DNA from: Nanoarchaeota archaeon SCGC AAA011-G17
Lineage (GTDB): Archaea > Nanobdellota > Nanobdellia > SCGC-AAA011-G17
Length of the DNA stretch: 33,444 bases
Assembly: GCA_000402515.1 (NCBI GenBank)
Contig: AQRL01000026.1
Coordinates: forward strand, 1-33,444
Direction: 5' to 3'
The position numbers and the translations under genes are program-made. This document shows, piece after piece, positions 21,701-28,554 of the stretch; positions within the stretch are counted from its first letter, which is position 1; the number at the start of each line of letters is the position of its first letter. Below the pieces are notes generated by a model. That model did no database searches. It worked only from the letters and a program-made list of their open reading frames with translations, and was not told the origin of the DNA.

Positions 21701-24615
21701 ATACAACAAAGGGAGAGACATGGACAGCAAGCTTAGTAGTTTGTGATATTCCGTATAATGACTGCGGCAATTGGGTTAATTCGACAGAATTAACTATCCT
21801 AAATGCTATACCTCCAGTTCCAGACCTAAATTTGCCAAACAACAATACATTCATCAATAACCAGACAATATTTTCAGCAAGCAATTCAACAGACATTGAT
21901 AATGACAATATTAATTATTATTGGGAAGTCGACAATAATGCAGATTTCTCAAGCAATGAGTATACAAATACTTCAATTAGTGAGACAGCAAATGCGACTG
22001 AACTGGGAAAAATAGCGATAGCAGATGGAACTTACTGGTGGAGGGTTTTGGCTTATGATAACCAAGAAAACAGTTCTTGGAGTGAAGTAAGAAATTTTAC
22101 TATGGACAATACCTATCCAGGCATAATTCTTGATAACCCAGTTAATGGTTCTTCTATCAATAATAATCCAGTTGTAGATGGAAGTGTAACACAGATAAAT
22201 TTGACAATAACAGATACCAATTTGGATTCAGTCTGGTGGAGCAATGATTCAGGGGAGGGCAATTATACAGATATAGTAGGGAGCTATGATATCAATATTA
22301 CAGATTATTCGGGGGATACATTAAATATTACAATCTGGGCAAATGACACAGCAGATAATATACAGGAAATAATGTACAGCTTTACAATAGATTTATTGGC
22401 ACCAGTCTTTGTCTGGATAAGCCCTGAGGCAAATGAAGTTGTGCATGGAACACAAACAATCAACCTTACAGCGACAGATGCCTTAAGCAGCGTGGATACT
22501 TTAACTGTATGGTATAATGGCAGTGCAGTGAATTATTCAATGACAAATGATGCAGGAACAAATGAGTATTATTATTTCTGGGATACAACGCAAGGCAGCG
22601 ATGGGCAGTACACAATAACAGTTTATGGGAATGATACTGCAAACAACCTAAAAGAAGAGAGCAGGTATGCAACTGTTGATAATACAGCACCAACAATAGC
22701 ATTAGAAAGCCCAACAAACAACAGCCATACAAATTCAACAAATATCACATTTACATTTACACCAGATGATGCACATGACATAGATAACTGCACCCTGATA
22801 GTTGAAAATGGGATTAATTCAACTTCAGCGAGCATAACAAAAGCAAGCAGCAATAGTATAACTGGAATATATCTAACACATGGAACTTACGACTGGAATA
22901 TAAACTGCACTGATCAGGAGAACAATTACAGGGGGAATGAGACAGACTTTGTGATAGATGTTAATTTAGTAGCTTTGATAGATTTTACAGCCCCAACATC
23001 TGAAAATAACAGCTATCTTAATTATAACTCAACTTACTTAAACTTTACAGTTAATGAGGAGGATGAGGATACTTTTACAATAGTATGGAATGAAAGCGAG
23101 TATTTCTTTTACAACCAGACGCATGAATATAACTTTTCAGATTTAGATGATGGAATTTATAATTATTATGGATGGGTTAATGACAGCAGAAACCAGACTA
23201 ATTATACAGAAACAAGAACAGTAGTAATTGATACTGTATTGCCTGAAGAATTTAATCTGACAACTCCGGAGAATAATTCACAGAGCGATGACAGCAGCCC
23301 TGTATTGCTGTGGGGACAGCCAACAGAGGAAAATTTTGCTAACTATACCATAGAGTTTTCAAACCAGTCGGATTTTGGCTCTATAAACAGCAGTTATTAT
23401 ACCATATTGAGTGAATTCAGCAATTATACCACACCATTGGAGAATGCTACCTGGTATTGGAGAGTGACTGCATATGACTTGGCAAATAATTATAGGACAA
23501 GCGATGCTTATGCATTTACTGTGGCTGGAAGAGAGACAGTTACTGAGACAATTACAACGACTATTACAACAACCACAAGCGGAGGATCTACAAAGAAACT
23601 ATATGCTTTGAATATAATTTCACCGCCAACTGTAACGCTTTATTCAAATGATGAGATAACAATTCCATTAGTAATCAGAAACAATGCCAAGGACATGCAA
23701 TTACAGAATATTAATCTGGCTGTACAGAGTGATTCTGGGGAGCTTATTGGATTTTTAGATATAACAAATATTGCTAAATTATTGCCTGGAAAAGATGCTA
23801 TTGTAAATTTGAGATTAATCACAGGGGCATTGAAATTATTAAGAGGAGAGGGGAACTTTGGTTTGACTATTACTGCAAATGTTGCTAATCCTGCATTCCA
23901 AGATTCAATAAAGATATTTGCAAATGTCATTGATGTAAATTCAGAAAACAGGACAACTACCTATGATGAGATTAATGCTGCACACAGGCTATTTGACGGC
24001 AATCCTGAGTGTATGGATTTAGTAGAATTGTTAACACAGGCTGATGAGGCATTAAACAATAACCAGTTTGATAAAGCTTTGTCCTTAGCAAAAGGGGCAA
24101 TATCTGCCTGCAAGGATTTAGTTGGGATTAGCTCTGAAGATAAGGTTGGAAGGCTGAAATTACCATTTGGAATTTATCTGCCATTTGATATTAAGAATCC
24201 ATTTTCCAGCCTGGATAACATTCCTAAGAACATCCAGATACTGGCTTTAGAAGTAGTCGGTATGGCAATTGTTCTTGTTGGTATTTTGAAATATCTTAGA
24301 TCAAGAAGAAATAAAGGCAAGAGAGGAAGCAGCCCAATCATGCTGCTTTTATTATTTTTATTAGCAATGCCTATTGGCAACCATAAGAAAAGAAGCTTTG
24401 ATGAGATAAGAATGAAATTATTGAAAACTTTAGCAAACAATAAAAAACAAACATTGAATGAATTAGCTGTAAATTCAGGGTTATGCTGGAGAACTGCTAA
24501 GACCCATATTGTTTATTTGAAGGGAAAGGGATTTGCAAAAGAGGTATTGAGTACTCCTTATGTCAGAATATTTGAGGTAACTGAAAAAGGCGAGGAAGAG
24601 AGCAAAAGTACATAG
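18775..24615 (+). CDS. Giant membrane-anchored surface protein with C-terminal winged helix
   Basis: The open frame is 1946 aa. Residues 1-100 hold a basic stretch and a membrane/signal helix (NIFAVFFIFILLGSGLALE). Residues about 100-317 are antisense to a VapBC-type locus and are probably not native protein. A second N-terminus-like part follows, with M341 and hydrophobic helices near 395-410 and 438-458. Then come a LamG domain (about 500-716), Ig/FN3-like repeats rich in Asn-x-Ser/Thr (about 810-1580), a Thr-rich linker, a NEW3-like domain (about 1610-1720), a helical repeat (1726-1784), a membrane helix (1821-1841), a second short hydrophobic stretch (1855-1868) and a winged helix (1873-1943). 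The start at 18775 overlaps the upstream gene (ATGA). The functional start may be later (M341 or beyond). Confidence 0.75.
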   Translation: MNNKEVKGAGIFLKFLISIANFYSVIFRYFCKLNFYNVFSHFNLTDLIVRLKNKRRKYRNEERNSLEKSRKFFVLLSWKNIFAVFFIFILLGSGLALEDYNPNSFLKSPVDQTLTSDCCFNLGSFDQISALSFKARAKNGESLGSGETSLPLSSNSLYFSDGKISIDSFNFPIIDSIWPNSDLEYLIMSGMLSFISSNTYAGEDNFRLSNLEFIIINLTGFSLKKENKMFVSTTSCIYQPSALCLFQTRSFNFSPNLKQSSSVSLEFSSILSSFLSKAILLTFSDKNALVISDQFSSLRESISFFNSFGIDSVMFGILIPPINSVYNVDTVEVFKSFGFFMFFVGFSSRKWRNKLRDWATKIGQKGLEFYKKIGSRILDGFKGVRNFGFGLERGLFAFFLVFSGFLGLGNWERKKEKRKIRKKDKFKLEAEHVFVFLLVAFFLGFMFLDYSLGLQETFQTNSTDWTGTFWQTQTDGENITLNGSIAVELPDNQGTLTTDKNYVLNMTGNVLLWHLNNDSSLGENDTWVYDSSGNGKNSILIDSGAVPTSLGVLNKSFVSNTLSNSRLKYDPNILSGATAYTHAVWVKAYDITQESYIVNIRGPNYITIDLINLSTSTYSIEYGQADLTYMGFTINEWHHIAATWNGTDHRLYYDGVKVNETNGSNANSGANSASLNCWSEDSWANNCLNGTLDEYAIFNRALGENEVSDIYNAQRGYNSEGNYTSNVLDATAQARWENISWSETNQTALDNISMEYRTSNDNSNWLAWTSVLGNGYGQLNDSARYLQYRSYLTTNDTSITPYLMDVNVTYFGNTAPYKPELHLPENNSLFGLVNNNISFNWMNSSDIDEDKLRYWFYLNDIVNQSLQESENISLVLSFGSYNWSVVADDNQANTSSDVWLFTINAPPTTPNVDINSSDGYNLTNVSLFALFTLIDDADANDLVYNISWLKNNITQFSFENVSNTSMFVSEELTEGNTTKGETWTASLVVCDIPYNDCGNWVNSTELTILNAIPPVPDLNLPNNNTFINNQTIFSASNSTDIDNDNINYYWEVDNNADFSSNEYTNTSISETANATELGKIAIADGTYWWRVLAYDNQENSSWSEVRNFTMDNTYPGIILDNPVNGSSINNNPVVDGSVTQINLTITDTNLDSVWWSNDSGEGNYTDIVGSYDINITDYSGDTLNITIWANDTADNIQEIMYSFTIDLLAPVFVWISPEANEVVHGTQTINLTATDALSSVDTLTVWYNGSAVNYSMTNDAGTNEYYYFWDTTQGSDGQYTITVYGNDTANNLKEESRYATVDNTAPTIALESPTNNSHTNSTNITFTFTPDDAHDIDNCTLIVENGINSTSASITKASSNSITGIYLTHGTYDWNINCTDQENNYRGNETDFVIDVNLVALIDFTAPTSENNSYLNYNSTYLNFTVNEEDEDTFTIVWNESEYFFYNQTHEYNFSDLDDGIYNYYGWVNDSRNQTNYTETRTVVIDTVLPEEFNLTTPENNSQSDDSSPVLLWGQPTEENFANYTIEFSNQSDFGSINSSYYTILSEFSNYTTPLENATWYWRVTAYDLANNYRTSDAYAFTVAGRETVTETITTTITTTTSGGSTKKLYALNIISPPTVTLYSNDEITIPLVIRNNAKDMQLQNINLAVQSDSGELIGFLDITNIAKLLPGKDAIVNLRLITGALKLLRGEGNFGLTITANVANPAFQDSIKIFANVIDVNSENRTTTYDEINAAHRLFDGNPECMDLVELLTQADEALNNNQFDKALSLAKGAISACKDLVGISSEDKVGRLKLPFGIYLPFDIKNPFSSLDNIPKNIQILALEVVGMAIVLVGILKYLRSRRNKGKRGSSPIMLLLLFLLAMPIGNHKKRSFDEIRMKLLKTLANNKKQTLNELAVNSGLCWRTAKTHIVYLKGKGFAKEVLSTPYVRIFEVTEKGEEESKST
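19071..19484 (-). CDS. vapC: PIN-domain toxin (VapC-like)
   Basis: This 137-aa PIN ribonuclease has the acidic active-site set: D6 in LVVDTNILFSFF, an Asp/Glu pair in YVLDEIKDN, and Asp in DPKDSPFFALALKLKADIW. The start codon follows the antitoxin stop directly (TAAATG). VapC toxins cut tRNA or rRNA; the target here is unknown. The gene lies entirely antisense to the 1946-codon surface-protein frame. It has its own antitoxin and promoter, so it is the real gene in this stretch. Confidence 0.85.
   Translation of the reverse strand: MQLVVDTNILFSFFRENPVRFMIINSKLLSLKLSSPAYVLDEIKDNIPDIIKYSKSELGQIESMIGKLKESIDIFPSEKYKEFEERGREVSPDPKDSPFFALALKLKADIWSNEPRLKQQSLVKVWSTGDLRKELGL
19485..19724 (-). CDS. 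vapB: VapB-type antitoxin
   Basis: The 79-aa protein opens with a ribbon-helix-helix strand (PNITLSIPKELKNEMDSL), then LNWSEITRAFLSEKVKRM and an acidic/basic toxin-binding tail ending in KERVWKRHKAEGW. A ribosome binding site (GGAGG on the minus strand, 19732-19736) lies 7 nt before the ATG, and a TATA element (AAAGATTTAAATAC, minus strand, about 19784-19771) lies upstream. The toxin gene follows with no gap. Confidence 0.85.
   Translation of the reverse strand: MPNITLSIPKELKNEMDSLSELNWSEITRAFLSEKVKRMALLKKLDKMLENSKLTEEDCLRLGEKLKERVWKRHKAEGW
19870..20000 (+). repeat. Short direct repeats with GGTCTCG core
   Basis: GGTCTCGAATTTT occurs at 19870-19882 and 19895-19907, each preceded by an A-rich/ATTGGG context. 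GGTCTCGG recurs at 19993-20000, and a diverged GCTCTCGGAA lies near 19814. The stretch sits between the VapBC-type locus and the clear start of the LamG region, and encodes low-complexity, basic and hydrophobic residues. Confidence 0.45.
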
Positions 24616-24669
24616 AAAGGCTTATATATTAGTTATACATAATATAATTATATATTATTAGGAGGAAAA

Positions 24670-24894
24670 ATGCTAGAATTTAAAGCTATACCAAGAAAAT
24701 GGGGAAATTCAATTGGAATTACATTCCCAAATGAAATTGTAGAAAATGGAAAAATAAAAACAAAAAAGGAAGTAAGGATTTTGATAATTGAAAAAAATGT
24801 AAATCAAAAGACAATATTTGGGTCTTTAAAACTAAAGGAATCTACTCAAGAAATAAAGGACGATATGAGGAATAATTGGGAACCTGCGCATTAA
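24670..24894 (+). CDS. AbrB/SpoVT-type antitoxin
   Basis: The 74-aa protein has the AbrB swapped-hairpin signature (AIPRKWGNSIGITFPNEIV), followed by a tail that would wrap the toxin. A consensus promoter (AGAAAGGCTTATATAT, 24614-24629) and ribosome binding site (AGGAGG, 24660-24665) precede it. The PIN toxin gene starts 1 nt after its stop. Confidence 0.85.
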   Translation: MLEFKAIPRKWGNSIGITFPNEIVENGKIKTKKEVRILIIEKNVNQKTIFGSLKLKESTQEIKDDMRNNWEPAH

Positions 24895-24895
24895 A

Positions 24896-25255
24896 ATGTT
24901 ATTTTTTGACAGTTTTGCCATAATAGAGATAATCAAGGGTAATGAAAAATATAGAAAATATATAGAAGAAACTCCAATAACAACAAGACTTAATTTAATG
25001 GAAGTTTATTATTATCTATTAAGGGAAGAAGATGAAAAAAAAGCAGAGTTTTATTATAATTTTTATTTACCTGCATGTATCTCTGTATCAAATAGTATAA
25101 TTAAAGATGCAATGAAGTTTAAATTAAAATTGAAGAGCAGAAAATTAAGTTATGCTGATTGTATAGGTTATATTCTATCTTTGGAGATGGGTATTAAATT
25201 TTTAACTGGAGACAAGGAATTTAAAGATATTAATAATGTAGAATATGTAAAATAA
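24896..25255 (+). CDS. vapC: PIN-domain toxin (VapC-like)
   Basis: This 119-aa PIN protein shows D5 in LFFDSFAIIEII, a conserved Glu in TRLNLMEVYYYLL, Asp in KLSYADCIGYILSLEMGIKF and a final Asp in LTGDKEF, so the acidic metal site appears complete. It is paired with the AbrB-type antitoxin upstream. This is the second VapC-type locus of the window and is not closely similar to the one at 19071. Confidence 0.85.
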   Translation: MLFFDSFAIIEIIKGNEKYRKYIEETPITTRLNLMEVYYYLLREEDEKKAEFYYNFYLPACISVSNSIIKDAMKFKLKLKSRKLSYADCIGYILSLEMGIKFLTGDKEFKDINNVEYVK

Positions 25256-25374
25256 AATTAAGCAAAAAACAAGAAAAATTGCTGATTGAAGGATATAAAG
25301 AAATGGCTGAAGAAAGCTTAAAAATTGCAAAAGAATTTGAAGCAATTGAAGAGTTAGATGAATGGAAATGGTAA
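25252..25374 (+). pseudogene. Orphan antitoxin-like gene with ATA in place of ATG
   Basis: From 25252 the frame reads ATA-AAA-TTA-AGC and continues as KLSKKQEKLLIEGYKEMAEE, ending in FEAIEELDEWKW. This is the composition of short VapB-like antitoxin tails. There is no ATG, GTG or TTG at the expected N-terminus; ATA sits where ATG would be, overlapping the PIN toxin stop by 4 nt. No toxin gene follows. Either the start codon mutated after toxin loss or translation begins at ATA or an internal codon. Confidence 0.5.
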
Positions 25375-25393
25375 AATTATTATAAATATTAGT

Positions 25394-25846
25394 TTACCAT
25401 AAATATAATCTTACTACTTTTGGATTATATGTTGGTGGTGCTTTTAGTGATGATGTGACTATTACTGCTGATGTATAAACTGTATCTTCCTCTGGAGGAG
25501 AGCCACAACTACCCTGTGTACAAATAACTAACTGATAATTTGTTTGAAATTTTTTGGTTAAGCTTGATTCTATAAATGTCTGCATCGCTGTTGAGACACC
25601 GTTATTACAATTTTCAAAACCAATAATTCCTGTAGACTGTATTGTTTCTATTCCTGTTTCCTTTACTATGCACTCTCTGAATGCCTCGTTTTCTGATATT
25701 CCCTTTAAAATTTCTGCTTGGAGCTCTTTTATATCACTTATATCTTTGTTATCTGATGATTTTGGCGTTACATAATAAATAAAGATGAAGATTATAAGAA
25801 CTGCAATAATTGCTTCTACTGTTTTAATAAATCCTTTTTTATCCAT
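25394..25846 (-). CDS. Pilin-like protein with class III-type N-terminus
   Basis: The 150-aa protein begins MDKKGFIKTVEAIIAVLIIF: a short basic leader ending in Gly, then a hydrophobic helix with Glu near +6, as in archaeal type IV pilins cut by EppA/PibD-like peptidases. The rest is a soluble head with four or five cysteines and ends in VVRLYLW. A TATA element about 26 nt upstream implies a leaderless transcript. It lies downstream of the pilus assembly genes on the same strand, separated by a TA pair. Confidence 0.75.
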   Translation of the reverse strand: MDKKGFIKTVEAIIAVLIIFIFIYYVTPKSSDNKDISDIKELQAEILKGISENEAFRECIVKETGIETIQSTGIIGFENCNNGVSTAMQTFIESSLTKKFQTNYQLVICTQGSCGSPPEEDTVYTSAVIVTSSLKAPPTYNPKVVRLYLW

Positions 25847-25926
25847 TATAGCATTAAAATAATAAATAGTATTTAAACATTACCAAATTATTAAATATAA
25901 AATAGAAACATTTATATATAAGGTAT

Positions 25927-25943
25927 ATCACACCATATGTGAT
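25927..25943. promoter_or_regulatory. Operator-like inverted repeat at the TumE start
   Basis: ATCACA (25927-25932) and TGTGAT (25938-25943) form a perfect 6-bp inverted repeat with a 5-nt spacer. It follows TATA (ATTTATATATA, about 25910-25920) and runs into the ATG at 25942, a position suited to TA autorepression. Confidence 0.55.
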
Positions 25944-26232
25944 GGAAGACATCATATTTGAGCATAAACAAATTGATAATGGTTTTTTAGTTGATATGAA
26001 AATAAGAAGGGTGAAAAAAGATGAATATTATCCGGGAGGGGTAAAGTATTCATTGGTTGTGATTGATAGAAAAACAGGTGAAAGATTATTGGGCTTTGAT
26101 AACCATGAAAAAAAAGGACATCATATTCATAAATTAAAAAAAGACTTAAAGTATAATTTTGTTGATGAATGGAAACTAATAGAAGATTTTAATGAAGAAT
26201 ATGAAAATATCAAAAGGAGGCTATTAAAATGA
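25942..26232 (+). CDS. TumE-family (DUF6516) toxin-like protein
   Basis: This 96-aa protein matches the DUF6516/TumE family: EDIIFEHKQIDNGFLVDMKI, then YPGGVKYSLVVIDRKTGERL, LGFDNHEKKGHHIHKL and a final acidic helix. The ATG at 25942 (rather than GTG 25939) fits the TATA spacing. Its stop overlaps the partner gene by 4 nt. The pair is inserted antisense between two pilin-like genes of the pilus operon. Confidence 0.75.
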   Translation: MEDIIFEHKQIDNGFLVDMKIRRVKKDEYYPGGVKYSLVVIDRKTGERLLGFDNHEKKGHHIHKLKKDLKYNFVDEWKLIEDFNEEYENIKRRLLK

Positions 26233-26582
26233 AAATAAAAAAAATCATAGTTGAAATCAAACCTTTAAAAGAAAGTTTAAAAGAGTTTGCTGAAGTATTT
26301 GGAAAAGTGAAAAAAGGAGAGAAAGTAATTGCAACAAAGGGGGTTGGTTTTAGTAGTGTGGATAGTTTTAGAAAGTTTTTTTCCAGAAGAAGAATGGAGT
26401 TATTAAGTGTAATCAAACATAAAAAACCTAAGTCGATATATCAGTTAGCTAAATTGTTAGATAGGGGGTATAAGAATGTTTATGATGACGTTGAATTATT
26501 AGAGGAATTAGGTTTAATCATAAAAGAAAATCATAATATGGATGTTGATTTTAATAAATTATGCATTGAGGTTGCTGTATAA
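26229..26582 (+). CDS. HTH antitoxin-like protein (HVO_A0114/TumA type)
   Basis: The 117-aa protein has an N-terminal toxin-interacting part (VEIKPLKESLKEFAEVFGKV) and a C-terminal winged helix: RRRMELLSVIKHKKPKSIYQ, LAKLLDRGYKNVYDDVELLE. The pattern is that of the HVO_A0114 family of DNA-binding partners of TumE-like toxins. It is coupled to the toxin by ATGA. Its end lies 17 nt from the convergent pilin-like gene. Confidence 0.75.
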   Translation: MKIKKIIVEIKPLKESLKEFAEVFGKVKKGEKVIATKGVGFSSVDSFRKFFSRRRMELLSVIKHKKPKSIYQLAKLLDRGYKNVYDDVELLEELGLIIKENHNMDVDFNKLCIEVAV

Positions 26583-26599
26583 TAAGATAAGAGATTGCT

Positions 26600-27325
26600 T
26601 TACCAAATTTGAATGCTTACTATGTAGTTTGTTTTACTCGGTTGATTACTTCCCCAAGTTAGTAATGGATAGAGAAATTCATAGACATAGACATTTACAT
26701 CTTCAGGCGGAGTTGGACTTCCGCTTGGTGTATATGCTTGTTGTTCTTCTCCATTTGTTTTTATTACTCCAATTCTAAATTCTTTTGATTCTGGAAATCC
26801 TTTTATCTTGTTTTTTAAATCAATATATGTTCCGGATGTTGACCCCCTTAATCCAATATACTCTTCTGTTTCTCCAATTTTTGGATTAGAAGTACATTTT
26901 GGATTGTAATTATCATCCCCATTGATATTCCATTGAGTAGACTCTAAATTATAATATACCCAATATTTTGAAATAATTGTTGGATTTGGAAATATTATTT
27001 TATTATCTACTTTTTTGTATTTTTCTGCTTGAGTTACAAGATCTTCTTTAGTTACATAAATATTTCCTAAATTATTAATTGATAGTTCTATAGAGTTGCA
27101 CACAGGTACTTCTTCTTTATGTTCTGTGATTACAAGAGTTCTGTATATTGTTGCATTATTCTCAGCTAAAAAAGAATTCTTCACCATTTCTCCCAATGTT
27201 TCTGCTTCGTATGTCGGCTTGTAAACCGGCTTTATGTAAACTAAAATAGCCAATAAAAATAATATGAAGATACCTATGCTTATTGCCCAATCTACATGCT
27301 CTGCCCCTTTTTTGTTTTTTATCAT
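26600..27325 (-). CDS. Pilin-like secreted protein
   Basis: From the ATG at 27325 the protein is 241 aa and begins MIKNKKGAEHVDWAISIGIF, with a basic leader ending in KKG and a hydrophobic helix (FILFLLAILVYIKP). A large beta-rich head follows and ends in YIVSIQIW, like the end of the neighbouring pilin-like protein. The longer frame from 27355 runs into the TnpB left flank and is not preferred. It is separated from the platform-protein genes by the antisense TnpB element, so its original promoter may have been cut off. Confidence 0.72.
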   Translation of the reverse strand: MIKNKKGAEHVDWAISIGIFILFLLAILVYIKPVYKPTYEAETLGEMVKNSFLAENNATIYRTLVITEHKEEVPVCNSIELSINNLGNIYVTKEDLVTQAEKYKKVDNKIIFPNPTIISKYWVYYNLESTQWNINGDDNYNPKCTSNPKIGETEEYIGLRGSTSGTYIDLKNKIKGFPESKEFRIGVIKTNGEEQQAYTPSGSPTPPEDVNVYVYEFLYPLLTWGSNQPSKTNYIVSIQIW

Positions 27326-27407
27326 ACTAATTTTTATTAATTTCACTTGACACACTTGACATGTCAGCGCAGGCTTTATAAATATTTAAATCTTTATTAA
27401 TCTTATT

Positions 27408-28541
27408 ATGAAATCCACCATAAAGATTAAACTGCCTTACAGAAAAGAACTTATTGAAACTATGCAACAATATTCCTACTCTGCTAATAGAGTTATTGAT
27501 TTTGGATGGAATATTCAAACAAATAATAAGAGGGAACTCCACGATTTGACTTACTACAAAATTAGGGAAGAGACCAATCTTCCTGCCCAATTGGTTTGTT
27601 CTTCCAGAGATAAGGCTGTAGAGGTTCTTAAAACTTCTAAATTTAAACATTCTAAACCTATTATGAAAAAATATTTGACAATTAGATATGATGCAAGAAG
27701 TTTTGCTCTTGAGAATACTAAAGAATGTTATTATGTTTCTCTTAGCACTATTTATAGAAGGATTAAGATTCCTATTGAAATTCCAGAATACTACTGGAAG
27801 TATCTTGATTGGAAAGTTTGTAGTGCTGATTTGATTTATAATAGAGGATTGTTTTTGTATATTGTATTTTCCAGAGACATTATTTCTCCTAAAATTTCTG
27901 ACGGATTTCTTGGAGTGGATGTCGGAATAAATAATATTGCAGTTACCTCCGACAAGAGATTTTTTAATTCCAAGCAGATTAAAAGGAAAAAACTTATGTT
28001 CAAGCGTTTGAGGGCCAAACTCCAGTCTAAAGGCACTCGTTCCAGCAAAAGACTTCTTAAGAAGTTGTCTGGAAGAGAAAACCGTTGGATGACCTGGGTT
28101 AACCACAATATCAGCAAGGAAATTATTAAATGCAAAGAAGGGACTATTGTTATGGAGAACATTAGGGGAATAAGGAGCAATAAAGGAAAAAGATTTAATT
28201 TCTGGCTGCATAGCTGGAGTTATTACCAATTGCAGTCGTTTATTGAATACAAGGGATTTATTAATGGCAAAAGGATTATTAAAGTCAATCCTTATCATAC
28301 ATCCAAATCCTGCTCCAGATGCGGAGAACTCGGCTCCCGTTCCAAAGGTTTCTTTGTTTGTTCCCATTGTGGTTATTCCCTAAATGCTGATTTGAATGCA
28401 AGTTTCAATCTTGCTAAACACCACAGTATATCTGATGGTGTTTCGGTGCCTGTAACAGTGCCAGACATCCAAGCCTATGAACACAAAGGCAGTTCTTCTG
28501 CAATTGCGTGTGAGCCTATGGATAAAATCCACCCACTTTAA
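27408..28541 (+). CDS. tnpB: TnpB RNA-guided nuclease (OrfB, IS605 family)
   Basis: The 377-aa protein has all RuvC parts: GFLGVDVGINNIAVTS (catalytic Asp), GTIVMENIRGIRSNK (catalytic Glu), and SLNADLNASFNLA (last Asp). A zinc ribbon (SCSRCGELGSRS, then FVCSHCGY) sits between. Length and motifs suggest an intact enzyme. TnpB proteins use an RNA from the element's 3' end to cut DNA next to a TAM, promoting element retention. A TATA element (GCTTTATAAATA, near 27373) gives it its own promoter, opposite to the pilus operon. Confidence 0.93.
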   Translation: MKSTIKIKLPYRKELIETMQQYSYSANRVIDFGWNIQTNNKRELHDLTYYKIREETNLPAQLVCSSRDKAVEVLKTSKFKHSKPIMKKYLTIRYDARSFALENTKECYYVSLSTIYRRIKIPIEIPEYYWKYLDWKVCSADLIYNRGLFLYIVFSRDIISPKISDGFLGVDVGINNIAVTSDKRFFNSKQIKRKKLMFKRLRAKLQSKGTRSSKRLLKKLSGRENRWMTWVNHNISKEIIKCKEGTIVMENIRGIRSNKGKRFNFWLHSWSYYQLQSFIEYKGFINGKRIIKVNPYHTSKSCSRCGELGSRSKGFFVCSHCGYSLNADLNASFNLAKHHSISDGVSVPVTVPDIQAYEHKGSSSAIACEPMDKIHPL

Positions 28542-28550
28542 TTGGTGGAT
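28527..28550 (+). ncRNA. Right-end hairpin, probable 3' part of the TnpB guide RNA
   Basis: ATCCACC (28527-28533) and GGTGGAT (28544-28550) form a perfect 7-bp stem with a 10-nt loop that contains the tnpB stop codon. In TnpB systems the guide RNA scaffold overlaps the 3' end of tnpB and ends at the right end of the element, with flanking DNA as guide. The RNA boundary is not determined here. Confidence 0.5.
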
Positions 28551-28554
28551 TATG

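Larger units (their letters stand above)
27356..28552 (+). mobile_element. IS200/IS605-type TnpB-only element
   Basis: The element holds tnpB without a tnpA and lies antisense within the pilus operon. On the left, TTGAC occurs twice (27347-27351 and 27356-27360), and TGACATGTCA (27357-27366) is a 10-bp palindrome. On the right, a 7-bp-stem hairpin straddles the tnpB stop. Exact ends are not determined; the stated bounds run from the second TTGAC to just past the right hairpin. Mobility would need a TnpA supplied in trans. Confidence 0.7.

Noticed and set aside
27326-27355. Longer start of the pilin-like protein at 27355
   Set aside because: It would place non-pilin residues before the KNKKG leader and runs into the TnpB flank.
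27327-28367. Minus-strand frame opposite tnpB that runs into the pilin-like gene region
   Set aside because: tnpB has all catalytic motifs in the sense frame; the antisense translation shows no domain.
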